Below the pieces are notes generated by a model that searched no databases, was not told the origin of the DNA, and was given only the letters and a program-made list of their open reading frames with translations. From Sphingobacteriales bacterium (GTDB lineage: Bacteria; Bacteroidota; Bacteroidia; Chitinophagales; Chitinophagaceae): a stretch of DNA of 39,495 bases. Positions 17,148 through 24,675 of this stretch are shown here, one piece after another. The position numbers and the translations under genes were made by a program. The DNA lies in the NCBI GenBank assembly GCA_016200915.1, contig JACQDV010000053.1, positions 1 to 39,495 on the forward strand. The letters run 5' to 3'. The number at the start of each line of letters is the position of its first letter. Position 1 is the stretch's first letter.

Positions 17148-18284
17148 ATGGATAAAACTATCACATCAACAAAAACTTCAACAAATACCAATACCGATTT
17201 TCTTCCTTTGCAGGGAACTGACTATGTAGAATTTTATGTAGGCAATGCCAAGCAGGCGGCGCATTATTATATGAGTGCATTTGGTTTCCAGGCATTAGCT
17301 TATGCTGGTCCTGAAACAGGTATAAAAGACAGAGCTAGTTATGCAGTTCGTCAAAACAAACTCACATTTGTATTAACCACACCACTAAGAGCCGATAACG
17401 AAATAGCAAACCATATTTACAAACATGGCGATGGTGTAAAAGTGCTGGCATTAAAAGTGGATGATGCTACCAGTGCATGGAATGAAACTACTAAGAGAGG
17501 AGCAAAATCATACATGCAACCGCAAACACTAAAAGATAATGATGGCGAAGTAGTGCTGAGCGGCATTCATACCTATGGTGATACGGTGCATCTCTTTATA
17601 GAAAGAAAAAATTATAATGGTGCTTTCATGCCCGGTTACCGTAAATGGGAGAACCCATATTTTAAACCATCCTCAACTGGTTTGTTGTATGTTGATCATT
17701 GCGTAGGCAATGTTGGCTGGAACCAGATGAATCCCTGGGTAAAATTTTACGAGGAGGTAATGGGCTTTCGTAATATTTTATCTTTTGATGATAATGATAT
17801 TTCCACTGAGTATTCTGCATTGATGAGTAAAGTGATGAGTAATGGAAATGGTTATGTTAAATTTCCGATAAACGAGCCGGCAGAAGGGAAAAAGAAATCA
17901 CAAGTGGAAGAATATCTCGATTTTTACAATGGCGAAGGTTGTCAGCATGTGGCTTTAGCTACTAACGACATCGTAACAACCGTAACCGAATTAAGAAACC
18001 GTGGTGTGGAATTTTTACGGGTGCCTAATACGTATTATGACGATTTATTGATAAGAGTTGGACATATTGATGAAGATATGGAACCATTGAAGGAGTTAGG
18101 CATATTAGTTGACCGTGATGATGAAGGTTATTTACTGCAATTGTTCAGTAAACCCGTGGAGGACAGGCCAACGTTATTTTTCGAGATCATACAACGTAAA
18201 GGTGCCAAGAGTTTTGGCAAGGGAAATTTCAAGGCGTTGTTTGAGGCCATCGAAAGAGAACAGGAAGAAAGAGGTAATTTATAA
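17148..18284 (+). CDS. hppD: 4-hydroxyphenylpyruvate dioxygenase
   Basis: HPPD is a non-heme Fe(II) oxygenase that converts 4-hydroxyphenylpyruvate to homogentisate in tyrosine degradation. From ATG 17148 the protein has 378 residues and two vicinal-oxygen-chelate domains. The iron ligands are visible: His184 (YVDHCVGNV), His267 (GCQHVALATNDI) and Glu346 (LFFEIIQRKG), followed by the closing helix of the active site (GAKSFGKGNFKALFEAIEREQ). An in-frame TTG at 17106 would add 14 residues, but the ATG is the natural start and already has a polar, Thr-rich N-terminus. The other genes of the homogentisate pathway are not next to it. No Shine-Dalgarno is present. Confidence 0.95.
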   Translation: MDKTITSTKTSTNTNTDFLPLQGTDYVEFYVGNAKQAAHYYMSAFGFQALAYAGPETGIKDRASYAVRQNKLTFVLTTPLRADNEIANHIYKHGDGVKVLALKVDDATSAWNETTKRGAKSYMQPQTLKDNDGEVVLSGIHTYGDTVHLFIERKNYNGAFMPGYRKWENPYFKPSSTGLLYVDHCVGNVGWNQMNPWVKFYEEVMGFRNILSFDDNDISTEYSALMSKVMSNGNGYVKFPINEPAEGKKKSQVEEYLDFYNGEGCQHVALATNDIVTTVTELRNRGVEFLRVPNTYYDDLLIRVGHIDEDMEPLKELGILVDRDDEGYLLQLFSKPVEDRPTLFFEIIQRKGAKSFGKGNFKALFEAIEREQEERGNL

Positions 18285-18333
18285 AATAGAAACTTTGTAA
18301 ATTCGTTTTAATATAAACCCAAGCATCCTAAAC

Positions 18334-19485
18334 ATGATAAGAAAGATTAGTGTAGCAGTAATGATTTGCTGCTTTCTTACCATAGAATCAAAAGCCCAGA
18401 CAGGTACGGTAAACCTGCAGTTATTTGGTGCTAAAACAGAGAGCCTGCGCAGTAAACTGGAAGATACTATTCAAAGACAGTTTGCTGAAAGGGGTTTGAA
18501 ATGGCCTGCCAAATATTTATACATACGTTCGTTCAAGTATGATAAGCAACTGGAACTTTGGGTAAAGAATGACTGGAACGAACCATTTAAGTTATTCAAG
18601 AATTATAAAGTTTGTCTTACATCCGGTACTATTGGCCCCAAGCGTAAAGAAGGAGATAAGCAGGTGCCGGAAGGTTTCTATTACATCAATGAATTTAATC
18701 CCAACAGTAATTATCATATGGCACTGGGATTAAATTATCCCAATCCATCCGACAGAGTTTTAGCAGATGCCAGCAGACCTGGTGGTGATATTTATATCCA
18801 TGGCAGTTGTGTAAGCATCGGTTGTATTCCGTTGATGGATGATATGATTGAAGAAGTGTATGTAGTGGCCGCTGCAACAAAATCATTAGGACAGGATTTT
18901 ATACCTGTGCATGTATATCCAATCAATTTCCGGGTAAAGAAAAGTTTTGAGTATTTAAAGCGATATACTACTATGCCAGCTTATGCTTCTATGGTAGAGC
19001 AGTTAAAAAATGCTTTTTATTACTTTGAAGATAAACACCAGTTGCCATTAGTATTGATTGACAACAAAGGTGATTATGTAGTGGATGCACCAGAGGCAAA
19101 AGATAGTTTTTATCCCGACAGACCAGAGATGATAAAGAGAGATCTGGCAGCAGAGTATGGTGTGGTGGATAATGCTGATCGCTTACCTATGTACAAAACA
19201 GGAACTCCTGCATTTAACCAGTATTTAATTAAACTTACCAAAGAAATGATTCCATTCTTGCCAAATGGTGTACAGAAAGTTTATTTGAAGTTGGAGTTTG
19301 TGGTAGATAAAGAAGGTAACACCATTTTTGCAGATGTAATTCAGGGCGGAATGAGAAAAATTAATGAAAAAGTGATAGATCATTTTTTGAGAGAATGTAA
19401 ATGGACTCCTGCGGTGAAAGATGGGCAACCGGTTGTATCTAAGCTGGTGCAGAGTTTAACTGTGGAGAGACCGGAGGAGGATTAG
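18334..19485 (+). CDS. L,D-transpeptidase (YkuD/YafK type) with TonB-like C-terminal domain
   Basis: L,D-transpeptidases form 3-3 peptidoglycan cross-links or attach or release proteins at meso-diaminopimelate. The 383-residue protein has a signal peptide (about 1-21, cleavage at SKA-QTG). The catalytic domain is at about 60-200, with the signature IHGSCVSIGCIPL (His156, catalytic Cys164) and the upstream PEGFYYINEFNPNSNYH typical of the YafK subgroup. Residues about 285-378 have the pattern of a TonB C-terminal domain: VYLKLEFVVDKEGNTIFADV, then KVIDHFLRECKWTPAVKDGQPV. That domain is normally found at the end of TonB energy transducers. The combination suggests an enzyme that recognises a periplasmic or outer-membrane partner through this domain. 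Convergent with ychF, 57 bases apart. Confidence 0.9.
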   Translation: MIRKISVAVMICCFLTIESKAQTGTVNLQLFGAKTESLRSKLEDTIQRQFAERGLKWPAKYLYIRSFKYDKQLELWVKNDWNEPFKLFKNYKVCLTSGTIGPKRKEGDKQVPEGFYYINEFNPNSNYHMALGLNYPNPSDRVLADASRPGGDIYIHGSCVSIGCIPLMDDMIEEVYVVAAATKSLGQDFIPVHVYPINFRVKKSFEYLKRYTTMPAYASMVEQLKNAFYYFEDKHQLPLVLIDNKGDYVVDAPEAKDSFYPDRPEMIKRDLAAEYGVVDNADRLPMYKTGTPAFNQYLIKLTKEMIPFLPNGVQKVYLKLEFVVDKEGNTIFADVIQGGMRKINEKVIDHFLRECKWTPAVKDGQPVVSKLVQSLTVERPEED

Positions 19486-19496
19486 TGTTGTACTGT

Positions 19497-19540
19497 GGAA
19501 GCTCCTGCTTCCAGAAAAGATGCCGGAAGCAGGAGCTTCC
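19497..19540. terminator. Perfect 16-bp inverted repeat between convergent genes
   Basis: GGAAGCTCCTGCTTCC (19497-19512) and its exact reverse complement (19525-19540) flank a 12-base loop. The element lies 11 bases after the L,D-transpeptidase stop and 2 bases after the ychF stop, so it can act as a bidirectional transcript end, although no long T-run follows on either side. Each arm is itself nearly palindromic (GGAAGC-4-GCTTCC), so the arms can also fold separately. It may be a dispersed palindromic repeat used as a terminator. Confidence 0.65.
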
Positions 19541-19542
19541 GA

Positions 19543-20643
19543 TTACACATTAAATCTAAAGTGCATCACATCTCCATCCTTCACAATGTATTCTTTTCCT
19601 TCAATTCTTAATTTACCTACTTCACGGGCAGCAGCTTCGGAGCCGTATTGAATGTAATCATCATAACCAATCACCTCAGCTTTAATAAATCCTTTTTCAA
19701 AATCGGTATGAATCACACTGGCAGCTTGCGGTGCTTTCCATCCCTGGTGAATGGTCCATGCTCTTACTTCCTGTACACCGGCAGTGAAATAAGTTTGCAG
19801 ATTAAGTAATTTATAAGCAGCATGAATTAATTTATCCAAAGCAGGTTCAGTCATTTTATATTCTTCCATGAAGAGTTGTTTGTCATCTTCATTATCCATT
19901 TCAGCAATTTGCTGTTCAATGGAATTGTTCATGATGATCACTTGTGCATTTTCAGCAGCTACTGCAGGTTTTAATGTATCTGAGTATTTATTGCCGGTGT
20001 GCATGGATGGTTCATCTACATTGGCAACATATAAAACAGGTTTATCTGTTAATAAAAATAAATCGGCTATGGCTGTTTTATCTTCTTTGCTCAAATCCAG
20101 TTCACGGATATTCTTTCCTTTTTCCAAATGCTCGTAACATTTTTTCAGTACTTCATACTCCGCTTTCACTTTCACATCAGCCGTGCGGAGTAGTTTTTCT
20201 GTACGCTGTAATTTTTTCTCTACACTCTCCAGGTCTTTCAGTTGAAGTTCGGTATCAATAATATCTTTATCACCAACAGGATTGATAGCACCTTCATCCC
20301 TTAAAATATTTTCATCTTCAAAACAACGAATCACATGTACAATCGCATCCACTTCACGGATGTTGGCGAGGAATTTATTACCCAAACCTTCACCTTTGCT
20401 GGCACCTTTCACCAGTCCGGCAATATCTACAATTTCAATTTGTGTGGGAACGATGCGGTTAGGCTTTACCAGTTCTGCTAATTTATTCAAGCGATTATCC
20501 GGTACATCTACCAAACCAACGTTGGGGTCAATAGTACAGAAACGATAATTACTAGCCTGTGCTTTGGCACTATTGCTCACTGCATTAAATAAGGTTGATT
20601 TGCCTACGTTTGGTAACCCTACAATACCTGCTTGTAAACCCAT
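19543..20643 (-). CDS. ychF: Redox-regulated ATPase YchF (Obg-family)
   Basis: YchF/OLA1 is a conserved P-loop NTPase of the Obg group that binds ribosomes and prefers ATP. The 366-residue protein has G1 [13 protein letters not shown] (residues 8-20), G3 [20 protein letters not shown], the altered G4 NVDE in place of NKxD (the feature linked to ATP preference), a central coiled-coil insertion (about 130-200) and a C-terminal TGS domain ([17 protein letters not shown] ... [11 protein letters not shown]). Its probable promoter is the TATCTTTG box at 20763-20770 on the minus strand, which gives a leader of about 110 bases containing a hairpin-forming repeat. Confidence 0.97.
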   Translation of the reverse strand: MGLQAGIVGLPNVGKSTLFNAVSNSAKAQASNYRFCTIDPNVGLVDVPDNRLNKLAELVKPNRIVPTQIEIVDIAGLVKGASKGEGLGNKFLANIREVDAIVHVIRCFEDENILRDEGAINPVGDKDIIDTELQLKDLESVEKKLQRTEKLLRTADVKVKAEYEVLKKCYEHLEKGKNIRELDLSKEDKTAIADLFLLTDKPVLYVANVDEPSMHTGNKYSDTLKPAVAAENAQVIIMNNSIEQQIAEMDNEDDKQLFMEEYKMTEPALDKLIHAAYKLLNLQTYFTAGVQEVRAWTIHQGWKAPQAASVIHTDFEKGFIKAEVIGYDDYIQYGSEAAAREVGKLRIEGKEYIVKDGDVMHFRFNV

Positions 20644-20690
20644 AATGAAAATTTCAGAATTTGAAGATTGCTGATTTTAAGCTGCGAGTA

Positions 20691-20747
20691 GTGAGCTGTG
20701 AGCTACGGGAAGTTTTACTCGTGGCTCGTAGCTATTAGCTCATAGCT
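20691..20747 (+). repeat. REP-like hairpin repeat, copy 1
   Basis: This 57-base unit starts GTGAGCTGTGAGCT and ends CATAGCT. It matches the reverse complement of 22606-22661 at roughly 45 of 57 positions, with the outer blocks (GTGAGCTGTGAGCT, CTCGTGGC and CGTAGCTA) strictly shared. Internally AGCTACG (20701-20707) pairs with CGTAGCT (20727-20733). It lies in the predicted 5' leader of ychF and upstream of the divergent SpmAB gene. Confidence 0.6.
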
Positions 20748-20762
20748 GAGTTTTTTCGGCCG

Positions 20763-20770
20763 CAAAGATA
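20763..20770 (-). promoter_or_regulatory. -7 box (TATCTTTG) for ychF
   Basis: This is an exact TAnnTTTG match on the minus strand, 119 bases upstream of the ychF start codon. It is the best promoter candidate in the ychF upstream region. Confidence 0.5.
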
Positions 20771-20813
20771 AGGGTTTGAAGCTTCATGGTTTTTGAAATG
20801 AAACAACTATCTT

Positions 20814-20845
20814 CAACCACAAACCACAAACTATAAACTATAAAC
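20814..20845 (+). repeat. G-free AAAC-word tract upstream of the SpmAB gene
   Basis: This 32-base stretch is composed of CAACCAC, AAACCAC and AAACTATAAAC words without a single G. It ends 7 bases before the start codon of the SpmAB fusion. Similar tracts occur upstream of rimO, purE, the MATE gene, the DUF3822 gene and the polyprenyl synthase gene, always on the coding strand. Confidence 0.5.
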
Positions 20846-20852
20846 TTCTTCT

Positions 20853-22253
20853 ATGGCTTTAAGCAGGATATGGAGTGCATTTATCATCATTGCTATTGTA
20901 GTGGCAGGATTTAAATATATAGTAAGCAGTGAAAGCAAAATGGTATTTAATAAAATGGTGGTGGGCAAGACTGGTGATACTACTAATACCAAATCAATTG
21001 ACAGTGTTGCTATTCCTGCTGCCATTGCTACTCAGTTACTCACCAGCAAAGAAGCAAAGAACGGAGAAGATAAATACATCAAAGTAGATACGGGAAAGTT
21101 TATTGTTTGCAAAGAACAAAGTGCTAATGGAATTTTAGAAACTTGTAAAGATGCTGTGAATATTTGTATCGGACTGATAGGAGTGATGGCTTTGTTTATG
21201 GGTTTTTTAAGCATTGCTGAAAAAGCTGGTGGTATTCAGTTTCTTTCAAAAATTATTGCGCCATTTTTCTCCAAAATTTTTCCTGATGTTCCCAAAGGTC
21301 ACCCGGCATATGGACACATGATACTGAACTTCTCGGCAAATCTGTTGAACCTGGATAATGCCGCCACACCATTTGGAATAAAAGCAATGGAAAGTTTACA
21401 GGAATTAAATCCCAATAAAGACAGAGCTTCCAATGCACAGCTAATGTTTCTTTGTTTGCATGCTTCTGGTTTAACATTAATTCCGGTTACTATTATTGCT
21501 TTCAGAACTTCGATGAAGTCGGCCAATCCTACAGAAATTTTTGTTCCCTGCATGATTGCCACTTTTGCTGCTACTATTGCCGCATTAATCATTGTTTCCT
21601 TTAAGCAAAAAATAAATTTGTTTCAGCCGGTTATCTTATTATGGATTCTTGGTTTATCCGCCGTAATTGCTTCGATGGTTTTGTATTTGCGTACATTGAA
21701 TGCAGACAGTGTTACTAACTTTTCAAAAATTGTAAGCAATGGATTAATCCTCGTAATCTTTTTATTAATCGTTATTGGCGCTGTATATAAAAAAATAAAT
21801 GTGTTTGATGCCTTTATTGAAGGCGCCAAAGGTGGATTTGAAGTAGCGGTAAAAATCATTCCTTATATCGTTGGTATGCTGGTTGCTATTAGTATGCTGC
21901 GTACCAGTGGCACTTTTGATTATATTATCGATGGAGTTAAAAGTTTGTTTATGGCAATGGGCGCCGATACCAGATTTGTGGATGGCTTGCCCACCGCACT
22001 GATAAAACCATTGAGTGGAAGCGGGGCAAGAGGAGTGATGATTGATACCATGCGAAATTTTGGTCCCGATTCATTTGCCGGAAGATTATCAGGAGTATTA
22101 CAGGGTTCCAGCGATACCACCTTTTATGTAATAGCGGTTTATTTTGGAGCTGTGAGTGTAAAAGATACCCGTTATGCGGCAGGAGCTATGCTGCTGGCTG
22201 ATTTGGTGGGAATAATCACTTCTATTTTATTGGCTTATTTGTTCTTTGGCTAG
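20853..22253 (+). CDS. SpmA-SpmB fused nucleoside-recognition/spore-maturation-type membrane protein
   Basis: This 466-residue integral membrane protein carries two Gate (nucleoside recognition) domains. The first half corresponds to SpmA (about 90-240: KDAVNICIGLIGVMALFMGFLSIAEKAG, then FSANLLNLDNAATPFGIKAME, then FLCLHASGLTLIPVTIIAFR). The second half corresponds to SpmB (about 300-466: VFDAFIEGAKGGFEVAVKIIPYIVGML, then GADTRFVDGLPTALIKPLSGSGARG, then LQGSSDTTFYVIAVYFGAV). Spore-formers encode the two as separate genes, whereas non-sporulating Bacteroidota carry the fusion. Function is unknown; a transport role is inferred from the Gate domains. About 60 residues of periplasmic loop (30-90) follow the first helix. 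Confidence 0.9.
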   Translation: MALSRIWSAFIIIAIVVAGFKYIVSSESKMVFNKMVVGKTGDTTNTKSIDSVAIPAAIATQLLTSKEAKNGEDKYIKVDTGKFIVCKEQSANGILETCKDAVNICIGLIGVMALFMGFLSIAEKAGGIQFLSKIIAPFFSKIFPDVPKGHPAYGHMILNFSANLLNLDNAATPFGIKAMESLQELNPNKDRASNAQLMFLCLHASGLTLIPVTIIAFRTSMKSANPTEIFVPCMIATFAATIAALIIVSFKQKINLFQPVILLWILGLSAVIASMVLYLRTLNADSVTNFSKIVSNGLILVIFLLIVIGAVYKKINVFDAFIEGAKGGFEVAVKIIPYIVGMLVAISMLRTSGTFDYIIDGVKSLFMAMGADTRFVDGLPTALIKPLSGSGARGVMIDTMRNFGPDSFAGRLSGVLQGSSDTTFYVIAVYFGAVSVKDTRYAAGAMLLADLVGIITSILLAYLFFG

Positions 22254-22286
22254 ATTTCATCTGCCAAAAATTAGTTTCTCAATACT

Positions 22287-22317
22287 TTGGCACTTTGCCT
22301 GTTGAGCCTTACCTTTG
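22287..22317 (+). promoter_or_regulatory. Promoter of rpmI-rplT (TTG, 20 bp, TACCTTTG)
   Basis: TTG at 22287-22289 and the exact TAnnTTTG match at 22310-22317 are separated by 20 bases, matching the Bacteroidota consensus. Transcription would start near 22323, leaving a leader of about 80 bases before rpmI. Confidence 0.7.
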
Positions 22318-22322
22318 CGCTC

Positions 22323-22403
22323 CAAATTTATTGTCCTGAAGAGGCCCAACAAGTGCCCGCCTGAGCGGAGCCGCCTCAAGGGTGAACCGAAAAAAGCATT
22401 AAA
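22323..22403 (+). promoter_or_regulatory. Structured 5' leader of rpmI-rplT, possible r-protein autoregulatory site
   Basis: The leader is distinctly GC-rich compared with its surroundings. GAGGC (22341-22345) can pair with GCCTC (22373-22377), enclosing a small stem CCGC-CTGA-GCGG (22357-22368). L20 is known to repress its own operon through leader structures in Bacillus and E. coli. Whether this leader mimics the L20 site of 23S rRNA cannot be judged by eye. Confidence 0.4.
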
Positions 22404-22601
22404 ATGCCCAAGGTAAAAACAAACTCCAGCGCAAAAAAGCGCTTCAAAGTGACTGGAACTGGCAAAATCACACACCAGAAATCTTTCAAACGTCACATCT
22501 TAACCAAAAAAACTAAAAAACGTAAACGTGCCCTCAGAAAGGACGGCGAAGTACATGAATCAAACATGCGTTTTGTAAAACGTTTATTAGCGTTAAGATA
22601 A
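22404..22601 (+). CDS. rpmI: 50S ribosomal protein L35
   Basis: The 65-residue, strongly basic protein is canonical L35: [20 protein letters not shown] at the start, then [17 protein letters not shown] and VKRLLALR at the end. It is followed after 106 bases by rplT, as usual. The gene that normally precedes it, infC (IF-3), is not here; instead there is an independent promoter with a structured leader. Confidence 0.97.
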   Translation: MPKVKTNSSAKKRFKVTGTGKITHQKSFKRHILTKKTKKRKRALRKDGEVHESNMRFVKRLLALR

Positions 22602-22605
22602 GAAA

Positions 22606-22661
22606 GTTGCGAGCCATTAGCTACGGGCCACGAGTTCTTTTCTCGAAGCTCACAGCTCACA
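22606..22661 (-). repeat. REP-like hairpin repeat, copy 2 (inverted)
   Basis: Read on the minus strand this 56-base unit aligns with 20691-20747 (about 45 matches, shared blocks GTGAGCTGTGAGCT and CTCGTGGC). On the mRNA it can form CGAG-CTCG type stems (22632-22645). It fills most of the gap between rpmI and rplT inside their operon, where it could affect transcript processing or the L35:L20 ratio (inference). Confidence 0.6.
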
Positions 22662-22707
22662 ACCCGAAGCTGAAAAAACATTCACTAAAATTTTAAAACA
22701 TTAAGAT

Positions 22708-23052
22708 ATGCCCCGTTCAAAAAATGCCGTTGCCAGTCGTGCACGTCGTAAAAGAATTCTCAAAGAAGCCAAAGGCTTCTATGGCAAACGTAAAAACGTA
22801 TATACCGTTGCCAAAAACGTATTAGAAAAAGGCTTGACTTACCGTTATGTAGGCCGTAAGTTGAAGAAAAGAGAATACCGCACTTTATGGATTGCCCGTA
22901 TCAATGCGGCTGTTCGTGAAGAAGGATTAACCTATAGCGAATTCATCAACCTTCTCAATAAGAAAGGTGTAACATTAGACCGTAAAATGCTGGCTGATTT
23001 AGCGATGAACAATCCTGAATCATTCAAGACTTTAGTAGCTTCGGTTAAGTAA
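22708..23052 (+). CDS. rplT: 50S ribosomal protein L20
   Basis: The 114-residue basic protein is canonical L20: [20 protein letters not shown] at the start, then [15 protein letters not shown], then [25 protein letters not shown]20 is needed for early 50S assembly and in many bacteria represses its own operon. Transcribed with rpmI; a clear intrinsic terminator follows at 23120-23151. Confidence 0.98.
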   Translation: MPRSKNAVASRARRKRILKEAKGFYGKRKNVYTVAKNVLEKGLTYRYVGRKLKKREYRTLWIARINAAVREEGLTYSEFINLLNKKGVTLDRKMLADLAMNNPESFKTLVASVK

Positions 23053-23065
23053 TGCCTTAGGTATA

Positions 23066-23094
23066 ATGATGATAAGCCATAGCTTCGTCATCAT
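23066..23094 (+). other. Small hairpin downstream of rplT
   Basis: ATGATGA (23066-23072) can pair with TCATCAT (23088-23094) across a 15-base loop. There is no T-run, so it is probably not itself a terminator. It may protect the 3' end of the mRNA, or be chance. Confidence 0.3.
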
Positions 23095-23119
23095 AATAAA
23101 GAAACTATTGGGCGATAGC

Positions 23120-23151
23120 AAACCGGGTGTGTATAAGCTCCCGGTTTTTTT
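23120..23151 (+). terminator. Rho-independent terminator of rpmI-rplT
   Basis: AAACCGGG (23120-23127) pairs perfectly with CCCGGTTT (23140-23147), the loop is 12 bases, and T residues run from 23145 to 23151. This is the clearest intrinsic terminator in the window. Confidence 0.85.
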
Positions 23152-23152
23152 A

Positions 23153-23182
23153 TTGGCAGATTTCAGTAAAAAATTACATTTG
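23153..23182 (+). promoter_or_regulatory. Promoter of the arginine decarboxylase gene (TTG, 19 bp, TACATTTG)
   Basis: TTG at 23153-23155 and the exact TAnnTTTG at 23175-23182 are 19 bases apart. Transcription is predicted to start near 23188, just before or at a hairpin in the leader. The promoter begins immediately after the rplT terminator. Confidence 0.7.
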
Positions 23183-23189
23183 CATGATT

Positions 23190-23207
23190 GGTTGAGAGGA
23201 CTCAACC
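23190..23207 (+). promoter_or_regulatory. 5'-leader hairpin GGTTGAG-AGGA-CTCAACC upstream of speA
   Basis: This is a perfect 7-bp stem with tetraloop AGGA, at the very 5' end of the predicted transcript and 38 bases upstream of the start codon. A stem at the 5' terminus can stabilise mRNA. The AGGA loop resembles a Shine-Dalgarno core, but it is too far from the start codon to serve as one directly. Confidence 0.5.
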
Positions 23208-23245
23208 ATAAACTTTTTTTCATCTTACAACCCTCATTGGTATAA

Positions 23246-24640
23246 ATGAATAATTCTTACACCGACCTGGTGAAGCAAACTTTCAACTTTCCGCAGGAAG
23301 GTTTTAATGTAGAAGACGGTTACCTTCAATTTAATGATTTAGATGTAAAGGCTTTGATAGATAAGTACGGGACGCCGTTAAAACTTTCGTATCTGCCTAA
23401 AATTGGGATGCAAATAAAGAAGGCTAAGAAAATGTTTGGTGATGCGATAAAGAAACACCGTTACGAGGGGAAGTATAATTATTGTTATTGTACCAAAAGC
23501 TCTCACTTTTCTTTTGTGGTAGAAGAAGCTTTAAAGCATGATATTAACCTGGAAACATCTTACGCATACGATATAGAGATCATCAAAAAACTTTACGCCA
23601 AGAAAAAGATATCTAAGGATATTCATATCATTTGTAATGGCTATAAACAAAAGCCTTATATCTCCCGAATTGCTGGTTTATTAAACAGTGGCTTTAAAAA
23701 TGTAATTCCTGTACTTGATAATAAAGAAGAACTACAGCAATATAAAAAATCAGTTAAGGTTCCTTTTAAGCTGGGTATCCGGTTAGCGGCAGAAGAAGAA
23801 CCATCTTTCCCTTTTTATACTTCCCGGCTCGGATTCAGACCGAGAGATGTACTGGAATTTTATGTTGACAAGATTGAAGGTAATGAAGACCGTTTCCAGT
23901 TAAAGATGCTGCATATCTTTCTCAACAAAGGCATTAAAGATGATATTTATTACTGGAGTGAACTTAATAAAGTAATCAACCTTTACTGCCAGTTAAAAAA
24001 GATTTGTCCTGAGTTAGACAGCATTAACATTGGTGGTGGCTTCCCGATAAAACATTCACTGGGATTTGAATACAATTACCAGTTTATGATCAATGAAATT
24101 GTACGGAACATTAAGCAGTCATGTAAAAAGGCGAATGTACCTATGCCGAATATCTTTACTGAGTTTGGCAGCTATACAGTTGGTGAAAGCATGGCGCATA
24201 TCTACAGTGTAATCGGGCAAAAGATGCAGAACGACCGGGAGATTTGGTATATGATTGATTCCTCTTTCATTACCACACTACCAGATACATGGGGAATAGG
24301 AGAGAAGTTCCTGATGTTGCCCATCAATAAATGGGACCAGGAATATCAACGGGTCGTATTGGGTGGAATCACATGCGACAGTCATGATTACTACGATTCA
24401 GAAGAACATATTAATGAAGTGTTTCTTCCTAAAATAACGAATGGAGAGCCATTGTATGTTGGTTTCTTTCACACCGGTGCTTATCAGGATCAGATTAGTG
24501 GTTATGGTGGAATCAAGCACTGTTTAATACCATCACCCAAGCATGTGCTGGTGGAGTATGATAAGAATGGAAAATTAGTTGACCGCTTGTTTGCTAAGGA
24601 GCAATCGGCTCAGAGTATGCTGAAGATATTAGGATATTAA
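23246..24640 (+). CDS. speA: PLP-dependent arginine decarboxylase-like enzyme (fold type III)
   Basis: The enzyme probably decarboxylates arginine to agmatine for polyamine synthesis. It belongs to the short alanine-racemase-fold group (464 residues, against about 630 for classical E. coli SpeA) that is common in Bacteroidota. PLP lysine is Lys84 (YCTKSSH), the phosphate-binding loop is IGGGFP (about 262-267), and the catalytic CDSxD-type motif is Cys377-Asp378-Ser379 (GGITCDSHDYYDS). The HTGAYQ block near the C-terminus also belongs to the active site. Specificity (Arg versus Orn or diaminopimelate) is inferred from similarity in length and layout to Bacteroidota proteins annotated as arginine decarboxylase. 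It has its own promoter and a leader hairpin. Confidence 0.85.
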   Translation: MNNSYTDLVKQTFNFPQEGFNVEDGYLQFNDLDVKALIDKYGTPLKLSYLPKIGMQIKKAKKMFGDAIKKHRYEGKYNYCYCTKSSHFSFVVEEALKHDINLETSYAYDIEIIKKLYAKKKISKDIHIICNGYKQKPYISRIAGLLNSGFKNVIPVLDNKEELQQYKKSVKVPFKLGIRLAAEEEPSFPFYTSRLGFRPRDVLEFYVDKIEGNEDRFQLKMLHIFLNKGIKDDIYYWSELNKVINLYCQLKKICPELDSINIGGGFPIKHSLGFEYNYQFMINEIVRNIKQSCKKANVPMPNIFTEFGSYTVGESMAHIYSVIGQKMQNDREIWYMIDSSFITTLPDTWGIGEKFLMLPINKWDQEYQRVVLGGITCDSHDYYDSEEHINEVFLPKITNGEPLYVGFFHTGAYQDQISGYGGIKHCLIPSPKHVLVEYDKNGKLVDRLFAKEQSAQSMLKILGY

Positions 24641-24675
24641 TTGGCTTATTCTTACCTAAATATTCTTGTAGTAAA

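Noticed and set aside
20853-22253. Evidence for sporulation from the SpmA/SpmB domains
   Set aside because: The fused form is known in non-sporulating Bacteroidota and no other sporulation gene is present.
22602-22707. Small gene between rpmI and rplT
   Set aside because: Possible frames are short and run through a hairpin repeat; no coding signal.
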